Assembly (NCBI RefSeq): GCF_950023065.1
Contig: NC_088679.1
Location: forward strand, 2,790,001-2,854,000
DNA: 64,000 nt
Direction: 5' to 3'
DNA from: Planococcus citri
Taxonomy: Eukaryota; Arthropoda; Insecta; Hemiptera; Pseudococcidae
Below the pieces are notes generated by a model. The model was not told the origin of the DNA. It saw only the letters and a program-made list of their open reading frames with translations, and searched no databases. Of the stretch, positions 22,251-34,039 are shown one piece after another (the first letter of the stretch is position 1; every line of letters starts with the position of its first letter). A program made the translations under genes and the position numbers.

Positions 22251-22505
22251 TAAAAAGTCTATTTTTCGAAAATCCTGAAAAGCACATCCTCGAAAAGTGT
22301 TGATGAAAACTTTTTTTTGATTTATTTCTAATCAAACTTCCAACTCATTTTGGCAGGTATAACCAGAAATCTTTTTTGAAAATTCTCAACATTATGACCC
22401 AAATTTGGGATCAAAGTTCTTTAAAAAAAGCTCAAAAAAAGTTCTGATAAAAATTTTTGTTTTTCTTCTTAAATTGTGATCCATTTTAAAAGTCACATGA
22501 CCCTT

Positions 22506-23548
22506 TGTAATAGTGAGATAGGTAATAGATGGTTTAGGAAAGAATTATGAGACTGTTTAATATGGAGAGATATTGATAGAAATATTATCCTAGGTGGTGA
22601 GAAATCTCCTATCCCTAATTGCACAGAGCTATGCAACTCAGATTACCTAAGGTTACTATACACACTAGATTTTTTCTGAACTCCATAACCAATTACATTA
22701 GTTACGAGACAACAATATTATAGAGGTTTATTGATGAAATAAATCAATGCACTGTATAATACGTCGTGAATATCATAAGATATTAATTCTAAAATACACA
22801 AGGTGAATTAATATAGTATCATAAAATAGATGATTAGCTCTAGATTACGTTATGCTAAGGACGAATTTACTCAGGATGATTAATCCTGGCACACATGAGA
22901 ATAAAATAAAGATTCAGGCCAGATTAAATTTATCTAATCATAAATATTAATCCTTACTCTGCTCGTAAGTAGGTAATATATCTAAAATATATGAAAAGGT
23001 TCTCTACTTACGAGACGCTTCTACATTATTAGCAATAAAAGCATCGATAATGTGATTGGTGGAGAGTGTTCCAACTCATACCCAACTATTCGCGTTAATC
23101 GTCTCCAATTAAGGGGTCCATGTACCTACGACGATTCTGTATCCATCATATCGTAATACATTTTGAGACTGGGTACATACTCTCATGGTCGACAAATGAG
23201 AGATGATCCAAAATACCATAAATCGCGCTAATTCATTGAATCTTAATCACGTTTACGTTAATTGACACAAATTCACACCGAACAAGCGGGTAATACTTAG
23301 GGTTAAAGTGCAAGGAGGCCGAAGCCTAAGAAAGTCTAGACGGTTGACCACTGTACCGAGAGCTGCAGATCTTGAACAGGTAGTGAAGATGATATTTTTC
23401 GCCATCCTGGTCCAGACCCAGGATCGCGGTAATTTATGTACGTAACCTTTCCCCTCTACCTCTAAACCAGTTATTATATGAAGTACCACTATAGGAATAG
23501 TTACAATAGTGACCACCTACTGCAGTCAGGGCATATCTGCTCATCACA
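22506..23548. mobile_element. Solo LTR, about 1043 bp
   Basis: The segment starts TGTAATAGTGAG and ends GCTCATCACA, the TG...CA rule of LTRs, and is flanked by the direct duplication CCTT (22502-22505 and 23549-23552). The degenerate array on both sides joins in register when the segment and one CCTT are removed. It contains an AATAAA (near 22904) and no coding frame of note, as expected of an LTR left by recombination between the two LTRs of a Gypsy- or BEL-type element. No second copy lies in the window, so the family is unassigned. Confidence 0.75.
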
Positions 23549-24559
23549 CCTTTTTTTCGAAAATCCTGAAAAGCGCATCCCAAATTTGCGATAAAAATTC
23601 TTCAAGCGTTGATGACAATTTTTGATTTTCCATCGAACTTCCAACTTATTCTGACAATGACCTATCTTTGACAGAATTTAATAAAAATCTCACCAACCCC
23701 ATCATACTTGAAAGACACTTTCTTCTTCTTCTTGACAAGTAACAAGAAAGATTTTTCAAAAATTACAAAAATCAGTTTAGGTCCAAAAATTTTTAAAAGT
23801 GTTGATAGAAATTTTTTATTCTCTTCTGAAATGGTAACCGTAATTTTTTGATAGATAGGTAGAGGTACATGGCACTTTTCTTTTTAAAAATACTGAAAAT
23901 TATGATCCCAAACTTGTTCAAAACAGCTTAAAAATGTGTTGATGAAAATTTTTGAATTACTTACTGCCAAAATTTCAACTGATTTTGATAAGTTGCATGA
24001 CGCATATTTTATCCTAAAAATCATGACCCAAGTATCAGCTCAAAAATTTTCGAAAGTGCTCAAAAAATGTTCGTCGAAATATTTGAATTTCTCATAGGTA
24101 AAGTTTTAACCCATTTTGATAAATTGCACGACACTTTTTCTATAATCCGAAAGCCATGACCCAAATTTAAGCTTTTTATTCAAAACAGCTTGATAGAAAT
24201 TTTTGTTTTTTCTGCAAAAGTTCCAACAAATTTTGATAATTACATGACTTCTCATTTTCGAAAATCCTGAAAATAATCACCCACGTTTTAGCTCAACAAT
24301 TTTCAAAAGTGCTCGAAAAACATTTTCGTCGAAATATTTGAATTTCTCACCAAGTTGTAACTCATTTTGAAAAGTTGCACGATGCTTTTTCTGAAATAAA
24401 TTACAAAATTATTGACCTAATTTTGGGCTGAAAATTCTTTACGGTGCCCAAAAATCATTTTCCTCGAAATACCTATTTGAATTTCTCGCGAAATTTTAAC
24501 CCATTTCGATAGGTCGCAAGGTCACGTTTAAATAAATTCTACAACAGCTCATTTTTACT

Positions 24560-25320
24560 TGAAATTGGAAGGGCGACGCGCCGATGCAAGCAATTTTTGC
24601 AAACGAGTCAAAATAAATTTGTGAAGTCCCCACTGAGTGTTTTTAAAACCAATAAAAAAATAATACACGTAAAATTCGAGAAAATTTGATTCGAATTCTT
24701 GTTTTCCTCATAAAATTATACCTTTAAAATGACGTATTGAAACAGTAATTTAATCAGCTCTGAATGTTTCTTATTATTAGTCCAGTGGCAAAGATAACCA
24801 ATTTTATTAGAGGTGGGGGGGGGAGGCGACAAAGATCTTGAAAATGCAAACTACAAAATCGCAAATTTTCCAACAACTTTGCCAGTTACTACTTTTATAA
24901 AATAAATCCTGCATTTTTCAATGCCCTTGCCCTCCCAACATGATACTTTAAAGGTGTGAAAAAGTTATGCATAATTTGTTTGTACCGTGCACTACGCAGT
25001 TTACAACTGTGTTGAATTAAACTTATTTTTTAAGAAGGTGGGAAAATTGAAAGATATACTTACATGAAAAATGATTAAATAGAAGGTGATTTTGTTCATT
25101 TTTGTATGGAATCGAAATTTTTTGAGGAATTTTGCTTGAAAAATACATAGCATTATTTAATGGAAAAAATACATTTTTGCAATAAATTTAAAATGAAAAT
25201 ATAAAGAAAAATCCCCCCCCCCCAATTTCCTCACTTGGACGGCAATTCGCCACTTTTTCCCCGCCGCCAAAAATGGAAAGTGTAAAATACCCACTTGTGG
25301 GGACAAATTCCCACACCTGG
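24560..25320. other. Sequence without recognisable genes
   Basis: A/T-rich sequence with a G-run near 24818-24825 and a C-run near 25214-25223. The minus-strand frame 25157-25408 has no domain features. Confidence 0.4.
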
Positions 25321-25334
25321 CAACACTGAAACTT

Positions 25335-25394
25335 TGGTTCAATGGACGTGAATCGAACTCCTTAATGCTATGGCTAGCCAGTATAACCATTTTT
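25335..25394 (-). repeat. Possible tRNA-like SINE head remnant
   Basis: On the minus strand 'ggttatactggctagccata' followed by 'ggagttcgattcacgtcc' resembles the A box and B box of a tRNA-derived SINE. The arms do not fold as a complete tRNA. The resemblance is short and could be chance. Confidence 0.25.
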
Positions 25395-25795
25395 TTGCTA
25401 ATTTGCAAAAAAAAATCCTACTTAAAGAGCATGATCACCCCATTGTGCACATGATGAGCTCATGTAAACATAATAATTTCAACTTTGAAACAAAGTCAGT
25501 TCCTAATTACTGACCGTAAAAAAATCTGAGCCAGAGCTATTTTAAAAATTGAAGACTTGTGCTCCTCCACCCCCCCCCCCCCTCTACATTGGGCAACAGA
25601 AAAAACTCCAAAATGGACTTCTTTTCTGACATTTTAGACTCATTGTGAATACAACAAGTCAACAGGATTTCATTCATCGGCAGCAAAAATTCCAGCCAAC
25701 TGAACTCGTTTCGCAACCAATTTGACTGTAGACTATATAGTACGTAAATTAAGTCACTTTGGTCAGATCTAAGTAAGTAGGTACTAAAAACCTAC

Positions 25796-25892
25796 CTTCT
25801 TGACACGATGACAAAACTCGACGGTGCCATATCCCATACACCAAGGTACACAGCAGATGTGTCTCTTTTCAATTACACAATCATCCAGCCAC
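25796..25892 (-). other. Candidate spliced exon, 97 nt, Cys/His-rich
   Basis: On the minus strand GTATGTTACAG precedes 25892 and GTAGGTTTTT follows 25796. Only one frame is open (one base, then 32 codons), beginning WLDDCVIEKRHICCVPWC and ending in FCHRVKK at phase 0. The five cysteines and two histidines, including CCVPWC, recall the start of C2CH zinc fingers such as THAP, but the segment is too short to assign. It is on the same strand as the segments at 19107-19177 and 11480-11580. Confidence 0.4.
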
Positions 25893-25979
25893 CTGTAACA
25901 TACAATAATTACAAAAATCGTAAATAACATAAAACCACACTTAAGACATAGAGAGAAAAAAATCGCCAAAAAAAATACA

Positions 25980-26820
25980 CGAGCAGAACAACAAATCGTC
26001 GGTTAATTTAAAGAAAAAACCTAGGATGCTGCGGGAATAACGTAACCCGCATACTATGGCGAGGTTTAATGCGCATTTAATCTGCGAAAAGGAGCGAAGC
26101 AATTCGAAAGGGATGAATGAAATTACATCGGAGGTTGTTTTTTGGTCGTTGAACGAAACAGCAGTATACGTACTAGTATCACCAACACCAACCAACCAAC
26201 CAACAGACCGACCGACCGAACCTAAAGCGAAAAGTATACCGTGGAATTGTATAAAGAAAAATACTCGTATACTCGAAAAAGGGGGATGAAAACGCCACAT
26301 TCTAGTAACAGAATTAGCGTTACCACACGTTAAGTAAAACTCTATTATCGTCCCTGATCTTTCCTTTCCAGTACGAGGTATTAAGTTAGCGTTTATTCTA
26401 AACTTAAGGCTTTTCTATTCTACGCGTACCATAGCGTAGCGTAGCGTTCGTAAAATGCTGCGAGGAGACGTTACCATAGAGACTGCGCTGTGCCAAAGTT
26501 TTTTTTTTTCCTCTCTTTCTTTATTCCTTTTCCATTCCACCATCTTTTTTATCTTGGATGTTCTTTTTCTTCGGTGCGGGATTAACTGAACCCACCAACC
26601 AATGATTCCTGCGTGAGCGAGGTACGAGTACCTTACCTACTACGACTATACGAGTATATTTCGCGATGGATCGTCGTCGTCGTCGCTTAAATTTTTCCTC
26701 GAATGCGATGGCAGGAATTTTATTAACGTTTCCAGACGCTCGCTCGGGTTGCTGGAAAATTGGGTTTCAATTATTGTTATTTCTTACTAATTTACGAGGA
26801 ATTAAGCAGTAATTTTTGCA
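25980..26820. other. Unique-looking, CpG-richer island
   Basis: The sequence is less A/T-biased than its neighbours, with an (ACCA)n stretch near 26182-26205 and a (CGT)n stretch near 26671-26684. The plus frame 26056-26289 has no recognisable domain. This may be conserved non-coding or regulatory DNA; nothing more can be said from sequence alone. Confidence 0.35.
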
Positions 26821-27302
26821 AACAGCTTCGAACAGGTGTTATTTTACCATTGGTTTTTTAGTGCTGGTTTTCAAAAATTAAGTAGGTACATAAGGTACAT
26901 ACTTTTTTGAAGCATTACGTAGGCACATTTTGAACAAATTTTGTATAAATTACGTATTTAGGTTTACGAAGCATTCTTTTTACACAAAAAATTGACGATG
27001 AATACAAAAATCCGTCTTGAAAATTCATCTTATCTTAGCTAAATTGTCAGTTGAATTAAATAAAATTTAAAGGTGGTGATGTTGTTGTATTGAACACATG
27101 CTCGCCGAACTAATGCGCGCAATTGCACGAATATGCTCGATGAAAAGAGCATGTGACAATGACATATCAAAATACACGCCAGAGGTCGTCATTAATGAAT
27201 AAACTGATAAAAACGCCATCAACTCGACTCATCTTCCCAAAAGTCAGAAAATGAAATTATTTGAGCCATTTTTTACTTTTATTCCATAACAATTTCAAAA
27301 CA

Positions 27303-27868
27303 AATCAAATCAACTTTATTTTTTGCAATAGGCAGCATTGCTGCATTTACAAAGTCGACCTACGTATGTACTAACAGTGTAGGAAATATAAAGATATAAA
27401 AAAATGAAATAATATGAAATAAAATGAAATATATGCGCCATGTACAGCATTATACTTAGAGGTATAGGATTAGCACAGATATTTAAATAGACGCCTTCAA
27501 TAAAAATAATAGAAACTAATTTTAAAAAAACAAAAAAACAAACAAACAGCATAATTGTAATAAATCAGAAAAAAATACATACATTCTGAAGAAATTGAGA
27601 TACTTCATACATTTTTATAAAAATTCTTAGAATTATTTACAACATCCAAAAATTATCGATTATACAAAAAAATAAAAAAAGAAACAATGACGCTGTATGA
27701 ATGATCATGAATATTGAAAGATAATAAATCGAAAATACAAGGAGTCGCTGAAAGTTCAGTTTCTAATGCACTCAGTTATGTAACAATGTCCATATACTCA
27801 TCTATTGAATAAAGTAATTTTACTATGCCCTTCTTCACAATTTGGGCTATCAGAAATCAGATATATGT
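27303..27868 (-). mobile_element. LINE 3' UTR fragment, same family as 53474-54822
   Basis: The minus strand ends in a TTGATTTGATTTG tail after AATAAA, and the terminal 'gactttgtaaatgcagcaat' region matches the 3' end of the LINE at about 53474-53530. Short terminal repeats instead of poly-A are typical of CR1-like LINEs. Similarity to the other copy is clear only over the terminal 60-70 bp. The upstream edge is cut by the MITE at 27870, and RT-coding remnants on the same strand at 29081-29808 may belong to the same original insertion. Confidence 0.6.
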
Positions 27869-27869
27869 A

Positions 27870-28109
27870 CAGGGGTCGGCGTAAGTTAGTATTCGCATTC
27901 GAAAATTGATGAGTTTTCTTTAACACCCTGTTGTGTGTAATTAGTAGATAGCGGGTCATGTAAGTAGTGCGTTGTGTTTGTAGAAGTCCCACCAACACCT
28001 TGGTAGTAATAGTTTCGTTCCCCACTATGTCACTACAGAAAAAAATCACTTTTTGTTTTAAAAAATTTTTGTTTGTGCAAATCGGAATACTAACTTACGC
28101 CGACCCCTG
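27870..28109. mobile_element. 240-bp mariner/pogo-like MITE
   Basis: Perfect 25-bp TIRs begin CAGGGGTCGGCGTAAGTTAG. TA lies directly outside both ends (27868-27869 and 28110-28111). There is no coding capacity. Size, TIR and TA target fit a Tc1/mariner/pogo-derived MITE. Confidence 0.88.
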
Positions 28110-28176
28110 TATAAGCAGAGTAAGGTTAAAATTTCATTTGAAAGAAAGACATTCCCATACAACAATGACCATGCTA

Positions 28177-28394
28177 ATTTTGATGTGAATGTCGACCCAT
28201 CCACATCCGTCAATTTTGGATGCCACATGTTGATGTGAATTTTGACCCTGTGTTGAGCTAATTGTTGATGTAATTGTCAACTGATGTTGATCTGCATTTG
28301 TGTCGACAACTGGCTCGACACAGGGTCGAAATTCACATCGACATGGGGCATCCAAAAGTGATGGATGTGGATGGATTGACATTCACATCAAAAT
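28177..28394. repeat. 218-bp imperfect palindrome
   Basis: 'attttgatgtgaatgtcgac' at 28177 is repeated inverted with differences at the right end (to 28394), and pairing continues for about 80 bp per side with a spacer of about 55-60 bp. Related words ('gatgtaaatgtc', 'ttgatgtgaaatttgac') recur at 28670-28720, 28865-28925 and 29050-29090. The palindrome may be one end of a larger element reaching about 29095. No target duplication was identified. Confidence 0.65.
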
Positions 28395-28463
28395 TTATGT
28401 CGACCTCCTCCTTTGTAAAGTTATAAAATTTGAGTTTAAAAATTTAAAATTTTTTTCCCAAAA

Positions 28464-28622
28464 ATGATTTCCTCTGATGATGATGTGGCTATTGCTCAAC
28501 GTGCTGAAAACAGCATCAATGCAAAGTTCACTTCCAAAGTACAGATGGAAAGTCTGTATAATCAAGAAGTTAAACAGAAATTCCTTATATCAAAGATGGT
28601 GCAATATGTACTTTATCTGTGA
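28464..28622 (+). CDS. 52-codon open frame ending at a splice-donor-like site
   Basis: ATG at 28464 opens a frame beginning MISSDDDVAIAQRAENSINA and ending VQYVLYL at TGA 28620-28622. Codon use and composition look more protein-like than the flanking sequence. GTGAGT at 28619-28624 overlaps the stop and would make a good splice donor, so the frame may be a first exon rather than a complete peptide. It lies among the 'gatgt..atgtcgac' repeats of 28177-29095 and could be the remains of a gene carried by that element. I do not recognise the protein. Confidence 0.3.
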   Translation: MISSDDDVAIAQRAENSINAKFTSKVQMESLYNQEVKQKFLISKMVQYVLYL

Positions 28623-29080
28623 GTACTAAACTAATCCATTTTCATGTTGACAACTTGATGTTAATGTTGATGTGAAATTTGACATCAACAAATACATACA
28701 CAATATCAACATCATATCATCCACAACTCCAAACTGTGGAAAAGTGAATAATTTCATCAATTCCCTAAAAAACTTGTTTTCCTCATTGAACAAGATCATA
28801 TTTTTGAATGTTTACTAAAATTTTAAACACTAAAACAGAAATTTTAATTCTAAAAAATTGGTTGACATAGTTGTAGATGTAAATTTCAAGCATTGAATTT
28901 TACATCTACATGTTGAGATGGCATGTCGAGGTATCAGAAATAATGAGAAAATTTCGAAAATTTTCATTTACCTGGCTTCTGTATGGACAGAAGATTCCTA
29001 CTAAATAATTAATTGATCACTTTTCCATCATATGTTGGAAAAAAATGTAGTCGATGTAAATGTCGTAGTCGATGTAAATG

Positions 29081-29808
29081 TCAACGTCGACAATTGTTGT
29101 GCGGGTTCTTGCGTGATTCTGTGACTTGCATTTGATAGATGATTCTTATTGCTCGTTTTTGTATTACAAAAATTCTCTGCATAAGACTCATATTACCGCC
29201 CCAAAACACCAAGCCATATGCCATGTTAGACTGGAACATTCCATAAAATGCCATTTTTAATGTTTGCACATTGTTGACACCTTTTAATTGCCAAAGAAGA
29301 TAATTTATTGATGATAGTTTCCCAGCTAAATTGTCTATGTGATCAGTCCAAGTTAGACTGGAGTTGATGTATACTCCCAAAAATTTTAGACATTCAACTT
29401 TAGTAATAGGCAGTGCCAAATTTAAATTTTGTGTGCTGTGAGTGTGACCAAAATATACCTACTTATTAGGTTTGTTTTCTCAACATTTAATTTAATTTTA
29501 TTTATTCTGAACCACGCTACCAAATCATCCACAACCTGCTGTACTGAGACACCCATATTCATAGGAATCAGTGCTGTAGTGTCATCTGCAAATAGGATCA
29601 AGTTACTCCTTACATTTTTTGGAAGGTCATTGATGTAATAAATAAAGAACAGAGGTCCTAATATTGACCCCTGTGGAACTCCTTGCTCAACTGGGTATTG
29701 TTCAGAGAAATGGTATTCTCCATTTATACCTTCTGTCTTAACAATTTGAGTTCTATTTTTGAGAAAGGATGTAGTCCAGTCCAATGCCAACTGAAGAATG
29801 CTGATCAA
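29081..29808 (-). pseudogene. LINE reverse-transcriptase remnant (CR1/Jockey-like)
   Basis: The first frame (29808-29422) carries EQGVPQGSILGPLFFIYYIN and the catalytic FADDT. After a frameshift, 29419-29081 carries KFLGVYINSSLTW, YGLVFWGG and QKRAIRIIYQ, the conserved post-catalytic thumb segments. Upstream RT motifs and the C-terminal tail are missing, so the copy is truncated on both sides. The order and motifs match the LINE at 53474-54822. Confidence 0.85.
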
Positions 29809-29809
29809 A

Positions 29810-30860
29810 AAAACACCTTAAAAGAGTCCGCCTGTAAATCAGCTTAAATGAGGATAAACGCTTCAAACAGGTTGAGAATAAGCCACACAACTCGATTTTT
29901 AGCAGCCAAAACTAATGTCCATGCCTTCTGGAGAAATTTAAAAATTCTACAGGCTAGAGAAATCGAAAATCACGCCAAAGGCTACGAGATAAATTGTGAA
30001 ACTCGGTGCGAGCTGGAGTTGATGAGATGATATTGCTCTACTTACAAATTACCTTCATATATACCAAAACCAAAACAATAGTCCCATAATTAACATTAAC
30101 AGTAACATACGTACAAGTATAAGATACAAAAACAATAAATCGTCAAAAGTGGTCGATTTTAAATTTTCAAAAACATGCCAAAAATCAAAAAACGATTTCT
30201 GTTGCTGAAATTTTGTCTAGTTAAGGGGGATTCAGATCGTGATCTTTTCAAAAATTGAGGTCTCATTTAAATATACATACGAAGCAGACACCTCGAGACT
30301 CGAAAGATTCCCTGGTCAGAATATCGAAAATTTGTACATATTTTTTCAATTTTTTAAAAGCCTAATTTTCGCCTAACTCTCAAATGTCAGCTTCATGGCA
30401 ACCCCCACAACCAACAACTTACCAAAAATTACAATAAATCAAAAGTTTCCAATAACTCATATCTGCTTAATATTGAAGTTACACTCAGAAATAATCATCA
30501 ATCGATCAAAAATCACCAGCAAATTATACTAAAAATCAATGCTGGATAATTTACCGAAAACGTAGGCCTGCTGAACGGGGAAGAGATGGTGTTTCAACCC
30601 CCCCCCCCCCAACCAATGACAAAAAAAGTGTTGACAAAAAGCAGAGAATTTTTGGGAATCGTTAAAAGTAGGTAGTTGTGTAACTTGGGAAAATCAAAGA
30701 ATTTTATCAAAAACCATGTGTTTTGTTGAGGAAATTGATCACCTACATTTCAATTATTCAAAATAACAAACTTACCCATATTTAAATAGTTAATTTTCAC
30801 AGATAACAAGTTAAAAAACACTCACGTACTTAGCGTGAGAAGACCGACTCTTCTTCAAAT
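29810..30860. other. Sequence without recognisable genes
   Basis: Short frames only (for example 29848-30030 plus). A C-run lies near 30598-30610. No TIRs, tandem arrays or splice-supported exons were recognised. Confidence 0.4.
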
Positions 30861-30869
30861 AGAAATCTT

Positions 30870-31512
30870 TTACGAACGAATTGATTCAATATTTTTGAAA
30901 CATTTGTACAGCAATTGATCTGCTTACAATCGAATCGAATCATTTACGAACGATTGGCGATTAAATAAATTGATTGATTTCTTGGTGAATCATTCGCAAA
31001 CGGATCAATTAATTTACGTTTGATTCGGTTTTTGTGAAACAATGGTACTCGTATATGAATTGTTCTGTTTTCAAGCGAAGTGAATCAAATCAAATCGAAT
31101 CGAATCATTCACATCACAGCCGATCGGCGATTGAACAAACTGATTGATTTCCAGGTGAATCATTCGCGAACGAATTGATTCGTATAAGTGACTCGTTCGC
31201 GAACGAATCGATTCACTTACTCAATTTTTGATAAATTATTCGCGAACGAATTGATTCGCACAGTGACTCGTTCGCGAACGAATCGATTCATTTACTCAAT
31301 TTTCGGTGAATCATTCACGAACGAATTGAATAAGTTTTAGCGAATCATTCGCGAACAAATTGATTCGTACTAGTGACTCGTTCGCGAACGAATCGATTCA
31401 TTTACTCAATTTTTGGTGAATCATTCAAGAAACGAATTTGAATAATTTTTTATGAATCATTCGCGAACAAATTGATTCGTATTAGTGACTCGTTCGCGAA
31501 CGAATCGATTGA
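30870..31512. repeat. Tandem array built on the palindrome TCGTTCGCGAACGA
   Basis: Units containing 'gtgactcgttcgcgaacgaa' followed by 'tcgattcatttactcaattt' begin at about 31175, 31251, 31360 and 31472 (spacings 76, 109 and 112 bp). More diverged units extend back to about 30870. Each unit carries the 14-bp perfect palindrome plus half-copies such as 'gaatcattcgcgaacgaatt'. A second array of the same motif lies at 45580-45985. Confidence 0.85.
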
Positions 31513-33990
31513 AAAAGTAAGTATATTTTTTCTCAATAATTGCCCAAATTTCTTGGTTTTCTCCCCAGCAATTTGTATTTCCGGTTAATTTTCTTAGAAA
31601 ATGAGATAAAATTATTATTCAAGAAACTGAAGCACATATCTATGCAACCTGCAGTTGGTAAAGCGGGCCTCTTAATGAACTCACATTTCTTTAATACATA
31701 TACATTGCTGGCATCTGCGTGCAACAATTCTTGCTGAAATATGAGCCCATCTTACTTTCAGTGAGAAAAAAATATCTAATAATTCATAAATTTTGTGCGC
31801 AGAGCGTGTTGCAATAAATTTAGTCTATTTTTGACCACAAATTTTTTCTATAAAAACGAACTTCCGGCCCAAATCATTTTCAGGAGTGACACAAGTGAAG
31901 ATGAAAAATAGAAAATCATTGTTGTCTGTGTATATAGCTTCACTCAGCCAATCCGAAAAATCATCGTCACAGAACTTGATACCTTACCATGTGATTTTTT
32001 CTGATCGCTGTTTGTATAATTTGTATATCACCGGATTCGCGCAACATATGATAACAAATCTATTATTCACATATACTTCCAAGGAAAATATCATTAAGAT
32101 AAGATAGTATAATAATGGACTTGTAGAAAAAAGTAAATCAAATTGAATATAACATGATCAAATACTTATTCTACATATTGGACCGCCTGCAAAACTGCAC
32201 ATTAGACTACTGCTATAACATGCCTGATTCCATAAGGTATACATCCAGTCAAAATATCAATCACCTCGCCAATCAAAACACACAAACCCCCAAACACGTC
32301 ACACTCTACATACCCACATTGAGACACCCTGAAACATGAATCAGGAAAAAAAAGCGTACACTGTATATGAAGTGTAAATCCTCGTTCTCTACTCGCAGCT
32401 TATAGTATGTAACACCGCCGCTGAATTTCACACAACTCGTATACGAAATCCCTAAACCATAGTGAGAGAAAAACTCGACAACGAGTAGTAGAGTCGTCGA
32501 AAATCCAGTTGAACAAATCTGTTTAACGTGCAAGCCGTTCATAATCTTTTCAAAAACGACTATCGAAATCCCGTCTCCTTATTTCACCCTCACAACACGC
32601 GCTCGCAACTAATCTCGCTAAATAACATATGTCATCCTTTAATAAAGAGAAAATTTATTTATGGTAAACACAAATTGGATTATCTAACCTTTACGCGCCG
32701 CAAATTTACACTAAACGAATAAAATAACCGTATCATATAATTTAAAAGCGAAAAATTCCTCCTTCGTATATACGAGGACGAGTAAGTAGATGTAAAATCC
32801 ACCAGCTTCGCACAATGCCAAGAAACTTCACCGTCGTCGTATACACATATATTTTACACGAGGTATTTTATAATAAAAATTACATTTTCCGCAACCCAAA
32901 CTTGACGCCAAGTTTTTTTTTCGCGATATTTTTTTTATTCCCTTTACCAACTTATCTACTGTATGCACATGCCTCATCGCGCATATAAAAATATTCAACT
33001 TTTTAATTTAAAAAAAAAAACGCAAAAAAATACTCCATTATTTTAAACATAATGGATGGCTTTTATTTCCAATCATTATCGAATTGAAAAGTATACGTTT
33101 TTCACCATCGTTTCGCAGAAAAACCGAACCGTGAAAAACTAATATGTAATAATTAACGCCACACCATTGATATATCGTATTTCATTTACCAAGCACGAGT
33201 CCATTTACCTACCAAACGCGAATACGAAACCATTTTTAGAAATGTGATCAATTTTCGGTGAAAAATTATCGTAATTAGAAAGCTTCGACGAATCTAACTC
33301 GCATCGTGATGAAAAAGTTCGCAATAACCACACAGCACAGGATATGGGTATTAAAAAAACATATTGTGTTTTAACAAATTGGATTTTTTTTCAGCAACGA
33401 TTTTGATATTTCCACTACATTATTGTCATTTTTAGGTAGGTAGGTACCCAACGTACATTTTTTTCTAGCTTTTTTTTTCTATTATTGTCACCGAACTGTT
33501 TCTCGAAGCTAGTAAGATTTTAATTAGGTAAGTATAAGTATTATTTTCTTGGTGTAAGTAGAATTCTTCTCGCTGTAATCGTTTTTGACTCAAGTAACCA
33601 TAAACACTATTAAAAGTAACAAAAAATTAAAAACGCCAAAAAATGATCAAAAATGACCATATCTTAAACAATAAAACAACATGAATAAAAATACTGTGAA
33701 AATCAATCACAAGTTCTAAAAATAATTCGAGATATCCCTGGATATATTAGATCTATTCGAAATGAAAGCAATACTACTAAAAAAATGTTTAAATAACTCA
33801 CCGAATTTTTGAGTAGCAATTTTCAAGAAAAGTCATGTTTTCCAGAACGAATAATGAGAGAGAAGAAGAAGAGAAATATCTTGAGAGCCTATCGCCCAGT
33901 TCTTCTTTATGGAATCATACTAGAAGTCTTCTTAACAAACCAACGATATTACCCCCACTAACTCATAATAACAAATCGGCGACTACAAAC
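31513..33990. other. Mostly unique sequence, no gene recognised
   Basis: This stretch shares no clear repeat with the rest of the window. Short frames (31540-31737, 31886-32107 and 32528-32722, all plus) have no domain features. It contains T-rich and A-rich runs near 32910-33020 and TAGGTA words near 33436-33446. It is a candidate for old unique intronic or intergenic DNA. Confidence 0.4.
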
Positions 33991-34039
33991 CACGAAAAAT
34001 TAATTATTTGCTGATTTTTACGAAGATATTTTCTGCAAT

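Larger units (their letters stand above)
20460..24540. repeat. Degenerate satellite-like array, 125-130 bp period
   Basis: A phrase like 'cattttgataggttgcatga' followed by 'acttttttgaaaatcctgaa' and 'tgacccaaatttgagctc' recurs at about 23866, 23990, 24118, 24235, 24377 and 24510 (spacings 117-142 bp) and, more diverged, at about 20447, 20731, 20872 and 22490. The array is split into three parts by the palindrome at 21015-22250 and the solo LTR at 22506-23548, and resumes in phase after each. It contains no genes. Confidence 0.7.

Noticed and set aside
25335..25394. Functional tRNA gene
   Set aside because: Box-like words are present, but the acceptor, anticodon and T stems do not pair, so it is at most a SINE remnant.
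30870..31512. CRISPR-like array
   Set aside because: Units vary in length and sequence, spacers are also repeated, and the context is a eukaryotic transposon landscape.
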